Under the pieces are notes generated by a model, which was given only the letters and a program-made list of their open reading frames with translations, was not told the DNA's origin and did not search any database. Below are positions 23,258 through 36,142 of a stretch of DNA of 64,000 nucleotides, in pieces. How positions within the stretch are numbered: the stretch's first letter is position 1; every line of letters begins with the position of its first letter. The DNA is taken from NCBI GenBank assembly GCA_003993805.1, contig RSEF01000003.1:109429911-109493910 (forward strand). Reading direction: 5' to 3'. Origin of the DNA: Himantopus leucocephalus (taxonomy: Eukaryota > Chordata > Aves > Charadriiformes > Recurvirostridae). The position numbers were made by a program, and so were the translations under genes.

Positions 23258-26200
23258 GTTGCGGGGGGGGGTGTGTGTGCAGCCCCGGCGGGCTTCGATG
23301 CTCCGCCGAAGTCTTGCCCTGAACTCTCCGGCTCGGGACGCGCAGCCCCTCCGCGTCCGTCCCCCCCCTCGAAAGGAGGCGGCTGCGGGGCAGCGCTTGG
23401 GCCCCCGCGGGGGGGACGGGGCGGCCGGGCGGTTTTCCTGCCGGCTTTAATGACTCCCTCAATAGAGGTGTCTCTGAATCCCTTTCGCATTGCAGAGCTC
23501 TGCCTTGCCTTGTGAAAGCACGTTTAGAGTAAAAAGTAAACTGGGTTTAAGCAGCCGTGAATCACTACAGTGTGGCTAAAGAAACGGGAAGTCTCTTCTC
23601 TCTGCGTGGCCGATTTAAAGTAGACTTATGAAGTTGGGGATAGTTTCCCTGGTTTTAGATCCAGGTGGATTTTGAAGGGGATTTCTCTTTTTACTAGAAA
23701 AACTTTTCCTGTGTGCTTCTGCAAGACAGTGAAAATCCTCACTGCTCGGTTTCTGGGTGTTCTCGCCAGTGAGAGCGCCCTGTGTCAATACTATTTCTCT
23801 TTTGCCTAATGCAAAGCACAACTGCTGGTTATTCTGGGAGCTGAACTCAGAGTGTCTGCTGGGGAAGGTAGACCTCAAGATCTGAGCAGCGGCAGCGTAT
23901 TGATTCCATTAGCAGAATTTACAGATCTACCGACAGATCCCTTTTAACACAGTCGCTTTCCCAGAATTAAAAGTTCTCCTCAGAGCATCCGTCGCTGGTC
24001 TAGGCCAATAGATGGCATAAGGTACTCAGGCTAACATCCTAAGAGGACAGAGGAGGCAAGAACACACTTTGTACGTGAGCCAGGATTTTCGGAGGGTACG
24101 TGTGAGCCAAATTCTGGGCGTCCAACTGGGGATACCTTGGGAACGTCTCATTTTCAGAGGCACGTCCCAAGCCAGGCATTCTTATTTTCCATGGTCACAA
24201 GTGCAGCATTTTCCAAAATCCTTCTCTGCTCTAAGCAGTTAGGGTTAAATTATCCACAGTTTTGGTGGGATTTGGTCAGTGTTGATAGCCTGAACTCAGT
24301 AGGAAGCAGAGGTGGCATTTCAGATTTGCGGGGTGTATTTGGTATTTGCTAGGGAGAAGCTGCCCATTGCAGCAGGGTTGAAACCAGTAATCATATTTGA
24401 TGAGAATTGAAGGTTTTTTATAGAGAACTGTATCCTCTCCTTTTTGCCTTCTACTTTTCTAGATTTCGCTTCTCAAAAAGATAGTACTTGGGGGAGTGGA
24501 AGACAATTGGCTAATAAGGAAAAAACTTGCTAGTTTCTGTATCTAAACTTTTGCTGAGATAGCACTGTGGGTAGACGAAGATGATTTTATGTTCTGAAAT
24601 TGTGTAAATTATTTGTATATAGGTAGGTAGCTAAATGATGATAAAGGGGCTTTAACTGACAGTAATCATACCTAGCTTTTACATGGTGCTTGTTATCTAT
24701 AGATTTCAAAGCAGTTCTTTTTATAAAGAGGTGCAGTATCATTATTTCAATTTTTTTCAATTGCAGGAACTGAAGAATGGGAAAGGTCCAGAAATAGTAT
24801 CCAAATTTCCTAAGTCACAGTTCTTTATTTGTCTGCTAGACCGTCTTTATACAGGCTGAAAAGATTTTTTTAAGTTGATCTTAAAATAAAAAAAAATCTA
24901 TATGTATTCATAGCAGAGGACATTAAAGCTGTTTTGGAAGAGACGTTCTTCCTTGAACCGTACCTAAATGTCTATGTCTTGTTATCAGTCTCAGCATTAA
25001 GGCAACCCACAGAAATAGTAGCAGCCCTTCAACTTGCTATTTGTGAGCGTGGGCAAAAGAAAATCCATAAACAGAGGTTTTCAGCTGAACTGATGCAAAT
25101 TCCAGTGTGATCCCTAGCATTATTCCTGAGACAGGTGAGGTCAGATGGTTTCCTAAAATCTCCTTTGTAGAAACGGAGAAGTCCTGAAGGAGAAGCTTTC
25201 TTTGCTTATCTCTCTAGGATTTAGCAAATTTCCCAGGGCAAGAAGAAAAAAACCACCTCAAACATAAACTGGTGATAAATCGGTATTAAGCCACCAGTAT
25301 CGCCTTAGTTGTGCAATTACAGCTATAGGCAAGGCACAATGAACTATTAATACTCGGTGCCAAGACCAGGGGCCAGGTTCTGCCTCAATGCGAAACAAGG
25401 TTCAGCAGTGACTGAGCTGAGCTGCAGAGGCACCTTAAACCCGCATGGAGAACGGAGACAGCCGGCTTCCCCCGCTCAGCGTTGGTGCATCTGCCAGAGG
25501 TGTGCTCCTTGTTGTGGCTGAGCCCCCAGCGAAGCCGGCGTTGGACACATCGCCTGCCTCTGTGCTGGGATCACTGCCAGAGACCGCTGCCGCTGCTCCG
25601 GTGGCTGCCTGCTGTTTGCATCCCTCCTCCCTGCCAGCTGAGCAAGCTGAGCCCCACATGCTCTCAGGTAAAATAAGTGCCGGTTAACAAGGAGCGCGCG
25701 TGAAAGGCAGATGCTCTGCAGAGTCTGATGCGAGCTAAGGTCAGAGTGAGAAGCAGACTGTATCGTGTTGGGTAATCTCTTTCTCAACAGCCTGTCCTTC
25801 AGCTTGGTTACTTGAAAACAGGTTGTGGCCATGCCTTCTGTCTTTCCTCCTGGAATCCCTCTCTGGCTAAGCCCGTTTGTTTTCAGCATGCCTCCCATCT
25901 GAAGGCTCTTGATTTAAAGAACTTGTTTACTTGCTACTGGGGCACATATATTACAAAGATCTGCCCAAGGCTAATGACTAGAAACAAGGCTCAAGTCTCT
26001 AAACTCGCATCATTCCCTGCCTTGCAAATTTTCAGTTATGGGATGTCTGCCAAGGACACATAATAAAACAGAGCTCATGAATAAATAAAATGTATTCCAC
26101 TAACCTGTGGATATTTTCTTCTTATCTTGCCTTTGCCCCATCTCTTTATTCTTATTTCTTGCTCTTCATGTATTTTTTTCTGTTTAGCCTCTTTCTCGTT

Positions 26201-28109
26201 TTTAATTTATGAGATCATCTTATTTTCTTCCTGTGTTGTATCTTTACTTTCCAAGGGGGAAAGCACCCCCTGAAAACCAGGCAGGGTGCTGTCTGATTGC
26301 CCTTGTCTGGTTCTGTGTAGAGGGCCAAATCCTCAGCTGACAGAAATTGTCCTTGACCTGTTCCAGTCAATGGTTCTGCACCAGTTAATGTCAGGGGATC
26401 AGCTGCTCCAAGCTGTAACCCCAGTATTCTCCATTCTTTACCATTTATACTTTTTTACACCCCATTTCCTTCTGCCCCCTTTTGTTTTTCCATATTTTAC
26501 TGATGCTTCTTCCCTTTACACTCTACTTTCCATTTTATTTGAGTATGTCCTATTCTGTCTTGTCTTACCATCATTCATAACGTATCCAAAGTCCTAACAG
26601 TAGTGTGTTAAACTGCTCTCATCTGTCATTTGTGGATGACTTGCCCATTATTTCTTAGAAGGGAGTTCTCTATGTGGCAGTTGCTTGTAATGGTTTTCTT
26701 GTGGTTTATTTTTCATTCTGCTCCAGAAAAGATGACTTCTAAAATACTGATCTTGCTTGGAGAGGAAGATGGTGTTGACCGTGTTGGTCCTTAGTTTCTG
26801 AGGGAGCTCATTGCACAGTCATGATCTTATTTTCAAGAGAGATTTGTCTTCTGGAAAGATAAGCTTTATCACTTACATTAGAAGGTCCCGTTGTGGTCAC
26901 CGTTCTTGTTCTGGAGCTTAGTTTACTCTGGATTCAGGCCATTTGTTCCGTCACAGGCAAGGCCTGAGACCTTGATTTTCACGCACTATTCTGCAAGGAG
27001 CTAGGGCAAGTCTGGAGTAGGCATGGTGGTCTCTGTGGTTGAAGTGTTGGTAATGTTGATATAAGGGATCGTGGAAGGCTCCACTCATTTCAGCTTCTCT
27101 AAATTGTTTCCCTCACTGATATCTGTCTGCGAGGTACTCTTATGTCCTTGGTCATAGCATGATTCTCTGTTCTCCATCCTTTTATCTGCAAGCCCTCCAG
27201 CTCGTCTTCTCGCCCTTCACACTGAAGTGCCTTATCCATTTTGCCTTCCCATCCCTGACAGGTGAGTGGGGATAGAGGTGGCAGATCTTGATTTCCTGGC
27301 TCTCATAGCTGCTGAGGAATTGCTGGGCACAAGGGGAGGCTGTTATGGCTCAGCCCTTGGGCTCTCCTCTGTTCAGGGCGGCCACATGCCCTGACTGCAG
27401 ACGTCAGCCTGACTTCAGTTTGCTCTGTGTCTGTTGCCATCTCTACCAGGTAGGTTTATGTCTTGGAGGCTGTTGAACTTGGGCAGGGGGAGCTGCTTGA
27501 TTTTGATCCAGCAGAATCGATCCACCTGCAGTGGCAGTCGAGCAGCAGTGCACCGTCCGTACCTCTGCCAGCAGTGGCAAGAAATGCAGTTGTCTCCACT
27601 CGCCCTGCTGGCACGGTGTGCGTGCTCTGGAAGTGTACCTATTCTGCTGGAGCTGCCTGTGCTCTGAACAGGATTGTCTTGGGGTAAAGGCTAATAAATG
27701 AACTTTTCTCTTTTCCCTTTTTTGGGAGTGTTTTGGTCTTACCAGCCTGCCAGTCAAAACCAGCAAAGGCCACATGGACAAAAGGGAGCATGGCTGGTTT
27801 AAGGAGGACAGGTTATTGATCATCTGAGGCAGAGAGAATTTTTTCCTTTTTTTCCTCATCTTTTCTACATTTTTGTCCTCTGTTCGTCAACTTGGACAAG
27901 CAATTTAGATGCGAACTGACATCTTAAAAACTGTTTAATTATTCCATGTTTTTAAGCATTCTAGTCCAGCGCTATTCTACTGACAGGCTCAGAGCTCAGC
28001 CTGTGCAGAGGGCTGCTGGCCCCTCTTCTCCTTCAGTTTTCACTGAAAGCAAAGCAAAGACAGAGGCTTTATGGACTTGGGGATGTTGAATTAGAACATG
28101 TTGACCCGC

Positions 28110-28268
28110 TACGTGACATTGAACAGGTCACTTCTCAAATCTCAGGTTCAGCTTCCAAAGCACGGAGCTCAAGGCATCCGCCTCACAGCAGTTTTAAGTT
28201 AATAAAGCGCTGTGAGATTTACGGGCAAAAACTGTAATAGTGTTATAAAACTTAGTATTAGCAATTTG
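28110..28268 (+). repeat. ancient MIR/L2-type repeat remnant
   Basis: The order gaacaggtcacttctcaaat, cctcacagcagttttaagtt, aataaagcgctgtgagattt and then gttataaaacttagtatta follows the MIR/L2-tail layout (GTCACTT, CCTCACAGGGTTG, AAAGCGCTTTGAGAT, CTATAT..GTATTA). It is diverged, consistent with amniote age. Confidence 0.55.
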
Positions 28269-31200
28269 CTGCCCCATATAGAGGGCATTTTATATTTCTC
28301 TGGTTTTTTTTTTTTTTGTTCTTTTTCTCTGAGCCTAACAAATTGATTGCTGCTGTTGATGTAACTACAGGCAGGTTACCTGTGGGAGGCAGATAGCCAG
28401 CTCAGGAAAAATCCATGAACAGCTTTGATTTGCATGGACAAGTTAAGGCACAGCCTGGGTAGTTTGATAAAAGTTGGAAGCATTTCTGATAGCTCTCCTC
28501 TGCTCCTTGCTTTTCTTCCACTGACTCTCCTTGAGCTGACAAGAGCTGATGCTGCTTCCAGCAGTGTTAACTGTTGTGAAAGCTTCGGCTCAGAAACCTC
28601 CTTGATGCCAGGGGAGAGAGTATTGCAGAGGGCAAGGCGATTCTTGACTTTAGGGAGCGAAGAATCGACCTCATAGTCTGTGAGACGCAATGATAAATCT
28701 ACAATATTACTTTAGGATACAATTATTGTCAGTCAGTATGTTTAAAAGGGGGGCGGTGGAGGATTGGATACGTCCCAAAGAAGACTTTTTTTTATTGAAG
28801 ATTTTATTATCTCTTTTCTCTTCTTTTTTTTTTTTTTAATTAAAACTCTTCAATTATCTGAATCATTGTAACTGCTGATTTAACCAGATTACGATTCCAA
28901 AGCTGCTTTGTAATTTTATGAACTCTATTTATTGCCAGTTGAAAGAAGAACAAATAGAGCCATAAGTTAGGTTTTGATTTGGAAAATAACTAACCCATTA
29001 CTGCAGCACAAATTTAAATCAGTCCTCCATGTTTTAGCCCTAGCTAGTGACGAGTATTGAATGATGGTTTCAGCATGACATTTTAGTGGCAGACACCTTT
29101 TCCTTGAATAAGCAGCTGAAAAGGATGCTGCCTTGTATATCCTTCTTAAGCTAAGGAGATCTGTGTGTCTCCCTGTCCAGTGCAATGTTTGCACTGAAAA
29201 GGACAGCCAGTATGGATCAATACTGCTCTTTTAATTCACCCATGAAATTGGTAAAAGCTTGAGCTGAACAAGGGGGACAGCCTGGGTCCTTGCTGGTATT
29301 TTAGCTCAGTGCCATTAGTCTGGAAACGGTAGTGGTGTTTATGGTCTCCTTTTTTGTACGCTGTTCTTTCCAGGGGGTTGTGATTTTGTTTCACTGTTTG
29401 CTGTGTGTTAGGCCAGGCAGAGAGCAGTTTTTCCCACTTATTTTGGTTAATTTGTTAGGACTACAGAAAAGTACAAAACTAAGGACAAGTTAGCTCTTCG
29501 GGTCTCAGTATATTTGACAATCAAATAAGAGATGTTATGGAATACATTGAAACCTGTGACTCCTAAACATGAGAAAAGCTTAATCTGCGAGCACTTGCTG
29601 CTAGGCAAAGTGTTTATTCCTGGCTCTCTGGGGTGCTCCATCCATCTCCTGGCCGTGAAGCCAGCCTTTTCTGAGGTCTTCTGTAAATGCTAGAGGCAGG
29701 GAATGTGTTTCAGCGTTCTTAAGCTGTCAGTTATCCTTGGCACTGAGCAAAAGCTCCAGCTCAAGGTAACACTTGAGCACAAGTTTATTCATTGACTTGT
29801 AAGAAGTCCCGTTTGACTTGAAAGAGACTCTTTTTGCTTGTGTATGTCCACCTCTACCTGAAAACTTGGGACTGAGGCTCAGCTGCCATCTTTGACAGCT
29901 CCTGGCCCTAGGCCCGAGACATGGATCTTAGGCAATCAGACATGCTTCTCTTAGTAATAAGTCTTACTGATTTCAGCTGGTATCAAGCGTTTATGTATTC
30001 AGATACAAAGCCTGAACTTTAAAGATCTTCGGGGCCCCTGGGACCTGTGGTAAACTGCTGCACAAATGAAGTGAGAGGCAGAAGTCATCATTTTTCTCTC
30101 TGAGGTTTTACAGAGCACATACTGAAGTACTTCATTCAAACATAGACAAAAAGAAAGAAACATAATCTCAGGTGTCTTCTTCTTCCTCCTAGTGAGTTGT
30201 GGATTAGCTCTGCTGCTAAGGCCAAACAGGTTTTAGCTTACAGTGGTGTTTGGTGGTACTTTGCTTCAAGCAGCAGCTTATAAAGGGAAACTACCAAATA
30301 AAACAAATATGTATTGCTCTTAAATTAGTTTCTTCCAATGCACTGCATTTGCTTAATTAAATCTAATTATTGCTCTGAAGATATGTGGTCAGAATTTCAG
30401 ATCTTCCTCTGGACCTGTTGGTATGAACTACCTCCACATTGTGGTGCCTTTGAAATTCTTGGGGCTTGTTGTGGGAGTTTATGAATCTGTCTAGCTGAAG
30501 TTTAGCTCCGGTAAAAACCTAAGAAATCCCTCATGCTGTTAAAGTCTTCTGCCAAACCTCTGCTGATTTTGTGGGATCAGGATTTACCCAGCCACCTGTC
30601 TCCGTTTTTCTTCTCTGGACATTTGTATGGGTCATCTTAGACATTAGAAAAATATGTTTGCAAAAATAAGGTGGGAGAAGGAAGGCGAGGAAAGGCTGTT
30701 TCTGGCTTCGAAATTCCTTTTAATTTGGTTTGGCTTTATATTCTGTTCTAAACTTTCTGTCATTGGGAGGCAATAGTAAAAATTACACCCGAATAACTTT
30801 ATAGGGCCTGACATTGCGTTGAGTAAATGGCTATATTGTTATGGGCTGTGCAAACATATATTGCCAGAATCCAGCCCACGCACATAACACCTATAGTACC
30901 TTACAAGTTGTGCCAATGTGCAGTATTATTTTGCATATGTAAATCCAGGTGTTAGTAGCTACTCAATACTTCCTGAAAAAATGATGGATAATAATACTGA
31001 CAGGTGCTGAGATGAATTGCACTGGTAGGACTAATGCTTATTTGGTGAAAAACTTATTTGCTGGCTGTTCCTTTTTGTGTATGATGGCAGTGCCTCAGCT
31101 ATTTCTATGAATATTCAATTTAACAGTGGTGCACTGATGCAATTTTGTATCTTAGCCTGTCGTGTACTTATTTCACACATTTTCTGGCAAATGTCCTTTC

Positions 31201-31359
31201 TTGATGAATGCTTTGTGGGGACAGCCGAGTTGAAGTAAGCGAAGAAAATACCTTTGGGTTTTGAGAACTGAGATGGCTAATACTACACTGATATGCTGAT
31301 GGGATGCTGTTAAAAAGGATTTCAACATCCTGGAGAAACTCACTGCGTGCTGCAGTAGC

Positions 31360-32048
31360 CCCCATGCAACATTACAGTTTGGGGGGCTGACTGAATGGAA
31401 AGCAGCTCTGTAGAGAAGGACATGCGCATCCTGGTAGGCAACACGTTGAACACAAGTGAGTAATGTGCCCTCGCAATGAAGGCCAGCTACAGCCTGGGCT
31501 TTATTTGCAAGGCTGTAGCCAGCAGGTCCACAGAAGCAGTTATTCCTCCCTGCTTGGCGCTGTGAGACTGTGTCTGAAGGACTGTGTCTGGATTTGGGCT
31601 CTCCGCCACGTACACTGGAGGCATACTGGAGTGAGTCCCGCAGAAGGCCATCAGGGTGGTTGGGGGTTGGAGCGCAGAGGGTACAAGGAGAGGCTGACAA
31701 AGATGGGTTTGTTCAATCTAGAGAAGAGAAGGTGCAGGGAAAACCTTACTGTGGTCCACGGTTACCTGATGGGTAACTTTTCTCAGAGATGCACAGCAAT
31801 GGGATGCAAGCCAGTGAACCCAAGTTGGAACAAAAGACCACCTGATTGGACTTTAGGAAAAATATTTTCACAATAAGAGGGGTCCAACACTGGCCCAGGT
31901 TGCCCAGAGAGTTTGGGAAATGCTGGACATGTTCAAAACTCAATTGGCCCTGAACAGACTGCTCTAACTGGACCAGCTTTGAACATTGGAGTGGACAATA
32001 TGACCTCCAAAGGACCTTTTCAACACAAATTAATTTGTGATGCTACCT
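31360..32048 (+). mobile_element. older CR1 LINE fragment
   Basis: CR1 phrases occur in consensus order: acagtttggggggctgactg, gaaagcagctctgtagagaa, atgtgccctcgcaatgaagg, aatctagagaagagaaggtg, ggcccaggttgcccagagag, and a diverged 3' end near 32,040. This copy is longer but more diverged than those at 7.0 and 35.8 kb. The 175-residue minus-strand frame (31173-31700) and the plus-strand frames here come from it. Confidence 0.85.
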
Positions 32049-32999
32049 GGAAAGTCAAGAATAGGGGTGGAGCAAAGCGATGTCCAATATAGGAGTGGTG
32101 AGCATGTGTCCCAAAATCTGAGTGCTCCAAGAAATTGAGGCTTCTAGAGGCCCCTCAAGTATGGGTAAGGCTTACACAGCGGCTCCGAGCAGTATGTTCC
32201 CAGAGCTTGGTCTGCATCTAATGTTTCTGTAGCACCGTGCTACATTCTGTCTCCCACTATGAGATAGCATCTGATGGACATAGCTGGCTGGCTTGACCTG
32301 TAACATGTTGGACCAGCTGCTCCCAGTGTTGGCTGGAAGGCTGCATCCAACTCCTTTTTTGCATCCAGAGGTTTCTACACTCAGGAAAGTCTCTCTTTCA
32401 GGTATTCTCTCCAGCTGCCTCCACGTATCCTCCCTTGGCATGCGGCGTCACGTCACGCATGCTCACACACTTTAAAAGTTATTTGGATACTTTAAAAGTG
32501 GTTGTTGGATTGAAGCAGACTGCAGGACTTACGTAAGTGAGATCTGGAGCTCTGCTTCAGAGTTGTCTTGGGTCAAGAGAATTTTTTTTGAATAGCACAG
32601 ACTCCTTTAGTGAAATTAACATGCTTCAAACACAAAGGTTTTTACAGTGTTTCAGTTGAAGGTTTCACCCAAAATACCCACAATAAAAATTGCTTGTGTT
32701 CTTGTTGCCTAAGAGACCGTGCAAGTATCTTTGAGAATTTCACCATGGTAAAGAAAACCTTTGTTTATCTCTGAGATTAATAGAATTTTTTCAAAACCTA
32801 AAAAAATAAATACCATGCAACTTTAGACTGCCAAGTAAAATTAGATATACAGCAAAGGAAGAAACTGAACTGTTACAGAGAATTTGTAGATAGTCTGTTT
32901 CTGCTCTCTGTCCTCAGTGACCTCTATCCCATTCCAAATCTACTCTAAGTATATACATCCATGGGCCTGAACTGAACAAGGTGCTTAAGTAGATATTAG

Positions 33000-33205
33000 G
33001 AAAATAATTTTGAGAGAACAAGGGTGTTCAAGCACTGGACTAGATTCCACAGCCTCTCTGGGCAGGCTTTATCATGGGAGATTAAATAAACATCTGTCAA
33101 AAATTGTTTAGGAATAACTGATCCTGCCTTGAGGTGGGGGGAGGGATTGAGTTACATTACTCTTCAAGGTCTGTTCCCAACCTAATTTCTGTACTCGATA
33201 GTATA
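33000..33205 (+). mobile_element. degenerate CR1 LINE fragment
   Basis: The text attccacagcctctctgggc, tgatcctgccttgaggtggg and cttcaaggtctgttcccaac aligns in order with the CR1 3' region (gattctccatccctggag, gatcctgcctt, ggtcccttccaacc). It is old and 5'-truncated. Confidence 0.55.
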
Positions 33206-35787
33206 TTACTAACGTATCCATTTAATTTATAAATAATAAACCCCAAAGTGACTGAGATACACCCATAACAATATTGTGGGGAGATAATTTTTTTAAGCAG
33301 CTTATCCCAAAGCCAGGACTTTACAGAATAAAACTATAATGGATTCAAAAGTTATGGGCAGCCAATTGAGTGGTTTAGCACTGTGCCATCTGCGGCTGAA
33401 TTGCCCTTTTAGCTATTTTGGTCCTGTGGCTGAGTGCTGGTGAAGGTGTGATTGGTAGCACAGGCAGGACATTTCACATGTCTCCTAACAGTTTTTTCTG
33501 CTGTGATGTACTACAATGTAGTCCTGGGTTTTATGTTCATAGATGTCTCTTCCCAGCGTAAGGTGGAAAAGCTCTGCTTTATGGGGTGCATAGATTTGTA
33601 ATTGCTCAGAACAACTTTTTCACCCAGTGAAACTGACTGTTGCGATTGGACTTTGTGTCCTTTAGAAACATCTTGCTTCTAAAAAGAAAAGAAAAAAAAG
33701 GAAGATTAGGAGGGGGAAGAGAAAATCTGGTACCAGAGATGACCAACAGTCCTTCAGCATCAGGAGTCATCTGTGCTAGGAACTGGAGGACAATTCCTCA
33801 GACTGCAGAGTGAGAAAGTAAGTAATAACAAGTAGTTTTCCTTTCCAAACATGAAATGTAGGATGGACTAATGAATGGAAAATTTTGAATATCAGGTCAG
33901 TCTTCCTAGCAGTAAGTTAAATCTGAATTTTAACTCTCTCTTCCTGTTCCACAAGAGATACAAACATTCTGAATTTCACAAAACTCCATATTCCTTTCCT
34001 TAACATGGAAGAATTGTGGTTCACTGTGGGTATAATTCACTTCTCTGCAGAGGCTTATGAACCCTTAACACTCTCTTGAAAGCTCAGGAGCATCTTAAAT
34101 GGTTTGTGCACCTGTGTATTAGAGAAAAAATATCATGTCTAATTGTTTATCCCTTTATGTTAGGCCTGGAGGGGTTGTAGTGGTGGGATAGATTGTACAC
34201 TTTCTCACCTCTGCCATCATAGCCTCTCAATGCAACCACTGACTCTTCAAACTGCACTATAAATGTAGGAATGATATTTAGATTTTTCTACTCTAGCTAA
34301 ATGTGCTTTTTTTTAAAAAAAATGGAGAAATAGTTGAAGATGTCACATTTCAGAAAAAATGAGCCTGAGGATCATTAACAGGCCAGTTGAGTAGTTTTGC
34401 TGGGTAACAGCAGCAGCACGCGTCTTAAATGGAGGCTACTGAACCTGCCCCTGAGTAGAGACCGTTCTTGCTGCTTGTGAGGGGACTCCTATAAATAACT
34501 TTTTTTTTAAGTTACCTGCTATAGGGCTGGTCTGTCAGAATGCATTTGTCTGCTGGCGCTGGGCCCAAATACCTGATCCTGTGTCTCAGGGTACCAGTAC
34601 CTGGTCTGGTATGTGCTAGCTATTGAGGAGTTTGTGAAGAGAGCTGTGGTGTGAGGGGATGTGCTTGTTCGTGGACAGCTAATCTGCTGTCTGACCTCAA
34701 GGCATGCTGCTTTCCCTGTCTGGGTATCTGCATCATCTTATTTGCTAAGGTAATTGAACTTTCAAATCCAAACTACCTCTATGAGTGAAATAGACTTTTG
34801 CTGAGGACTGCCTTAGACTCTAGACTAATCTAATGGTGAAAGGAGGATGCAGAATTACTTTAAGAAATATGTTGATGTACTTCATCAACCTGATGAGGTT
34901 GAGGTACCTTCCATGTCATTTTTCCTATAGGGAAAAGTATCTGATGCTGGGATCATTCTCAGATGTTTTTGACCACTAATGGTACTACAAATTACCACAA
35001 TGGACGTAACAATAGGATTATTTGTTCATCATGCTTATTGGAGAAGCACTTGAATGGGAACAATGTAGGACTCAGTGGAAAATGGGGTACAGAAAATTAA
35101 TTTGAGGAATGGAATCTATAGAAACTGCTGTCATTGCAGAGGTCCTTTGACCTACAAGTTACAATGTTCACTTCAAAGAGTACTTCTTGTTTTGAAACTG
35201 TGCTCTTGATGGGTATCTTTAAGCTGACCTGTCAAAGAAGCTTATTGCCAAAAAATTAACCTGGAGAGAGAGAATTTATTTTACCATCAAATCACAGCAA
35301 TGCTGACCTGGTCGTAATAATGCCTTGGGGATCTTCTTATCTTGTTAAATATTTTTGTGAACTTCAACAATTGGGACAATATAGCTCAAGGAAATGCTTA
35401 ATGTGGTCAGCTGTCTGTGGAAGCTGACAGGTGTCATAACTGCAGCATTATAACTACGCTTAATTGGTGGGAATTTGTGGGTAGATTTTCAAGTAAACAC
35501 ATTTTAATCTGTCTATTCCACTTAGTGAAGGTGGATAATGATCTTTTAATTTATTTGAACAGAATATAAATTGCAGAGCCTTTGGGAACGTTGCAAGGTG
35601 CAAGCCTTGTTAACTGTCACAATGTGTGTTATCTCCAGGAGCTTTTTTTTTTTTACCTTTTTTTTCTTTAAATCATTTTACAAGGTGGTATTCTGATAAC
35701 TGGGTAGTATTAGATCTCAATCCCTGCTCTTTATGTATATGAGAAAGCAATTCAGATCACTGGCTGCATTCCCAAAGAAGCTTCTGT

Positions 35788-36142
35788 CGTAGAATCACAG
35801 AATCCTAGAACGGTTTAGGTTGGAAGGGACCTTAAAGATCATCTAGTTCCAACCCCCCTGCCATGGGCAGGGACACCTCCCACTAGACCAGGTTTCTCAA
35901 AGCGCCATCCAACGTGGCCTTCAATGCTTCCAGGGATGGGTCACCCACAACTTCTCTGGGCAACCTGTTCCAGTGCCTCACCACCCTCACTGTGAAAAAT
36001 TTCTTCCTAATATCTAATCTAAATCTCCCTTCTTCCAGTTTGAAGCCATTGCCCCTCATCCTATCACTACATGCCCTTTTAAAAAGTCCTGCCCCAGCTT
36101 TCTTGTAGTCCCCCTTCAGATACTGGAGGGGGCCAGTCATGT
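35788..36142 (-). mobile_element. CR1 LINE fragment
   Basis: It begins at the 3' end with gtagaatcacagaatcctag and aacggtttaggttggaaggg, then accaggtttctcaaagcgcc, cttctctgggcaacctgttc and ccccttcagatactggaggg. This is the reverse complement of CR1, so the element reads on the minus strand. It is low in divergence. The 85-residue minus-strand frame at 35883-36140 is a remnant of CR1 sequence, not a host gene. Confidence 0.93.

Larger units (their letters stand above)
22070..23480 (+). promoter_or_regulatory. KCNS3: CpG island, candidate KCNS3 promoter and non-coding first exon
   Basis: GC content and CpG density rise abruptly at about 22,070 and fall at about 23,480, with AT-rich DNA on both sides. 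Such islands mark vertebrate promoters. KCNS3 orthologues have non-coding 5' exons far upstream of a single coding exon, and the next plus-strand coding exon is 20 kb downstream. Plus-strand donor candidates are CTCCAG|gtaggc (exon end 23,216) and CCTG|gtaggt (exon end 22,458). No TATA box stands out. Open frames of up to 650 codons cross the island in five or six frames, but they result from GC-rich, stop-poor sequence. A minus-strand transcript is not excluded. Confidence 0.55.

Noticed and set aside
21538..23515. Very long open frames (650, 399, 350, 324 residues) on both strands
   Set aside because: They lie in the CpG island, read through the N gap, and are proline/arginine/glycine-rich in all frames. 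GC-rich DNA lacks stop codons; no domain is visible.
31173..31700. 175-residue minus-strand frame
   Set aside because: Largely antisense to a diverged CR1 fragment; no host protein features.
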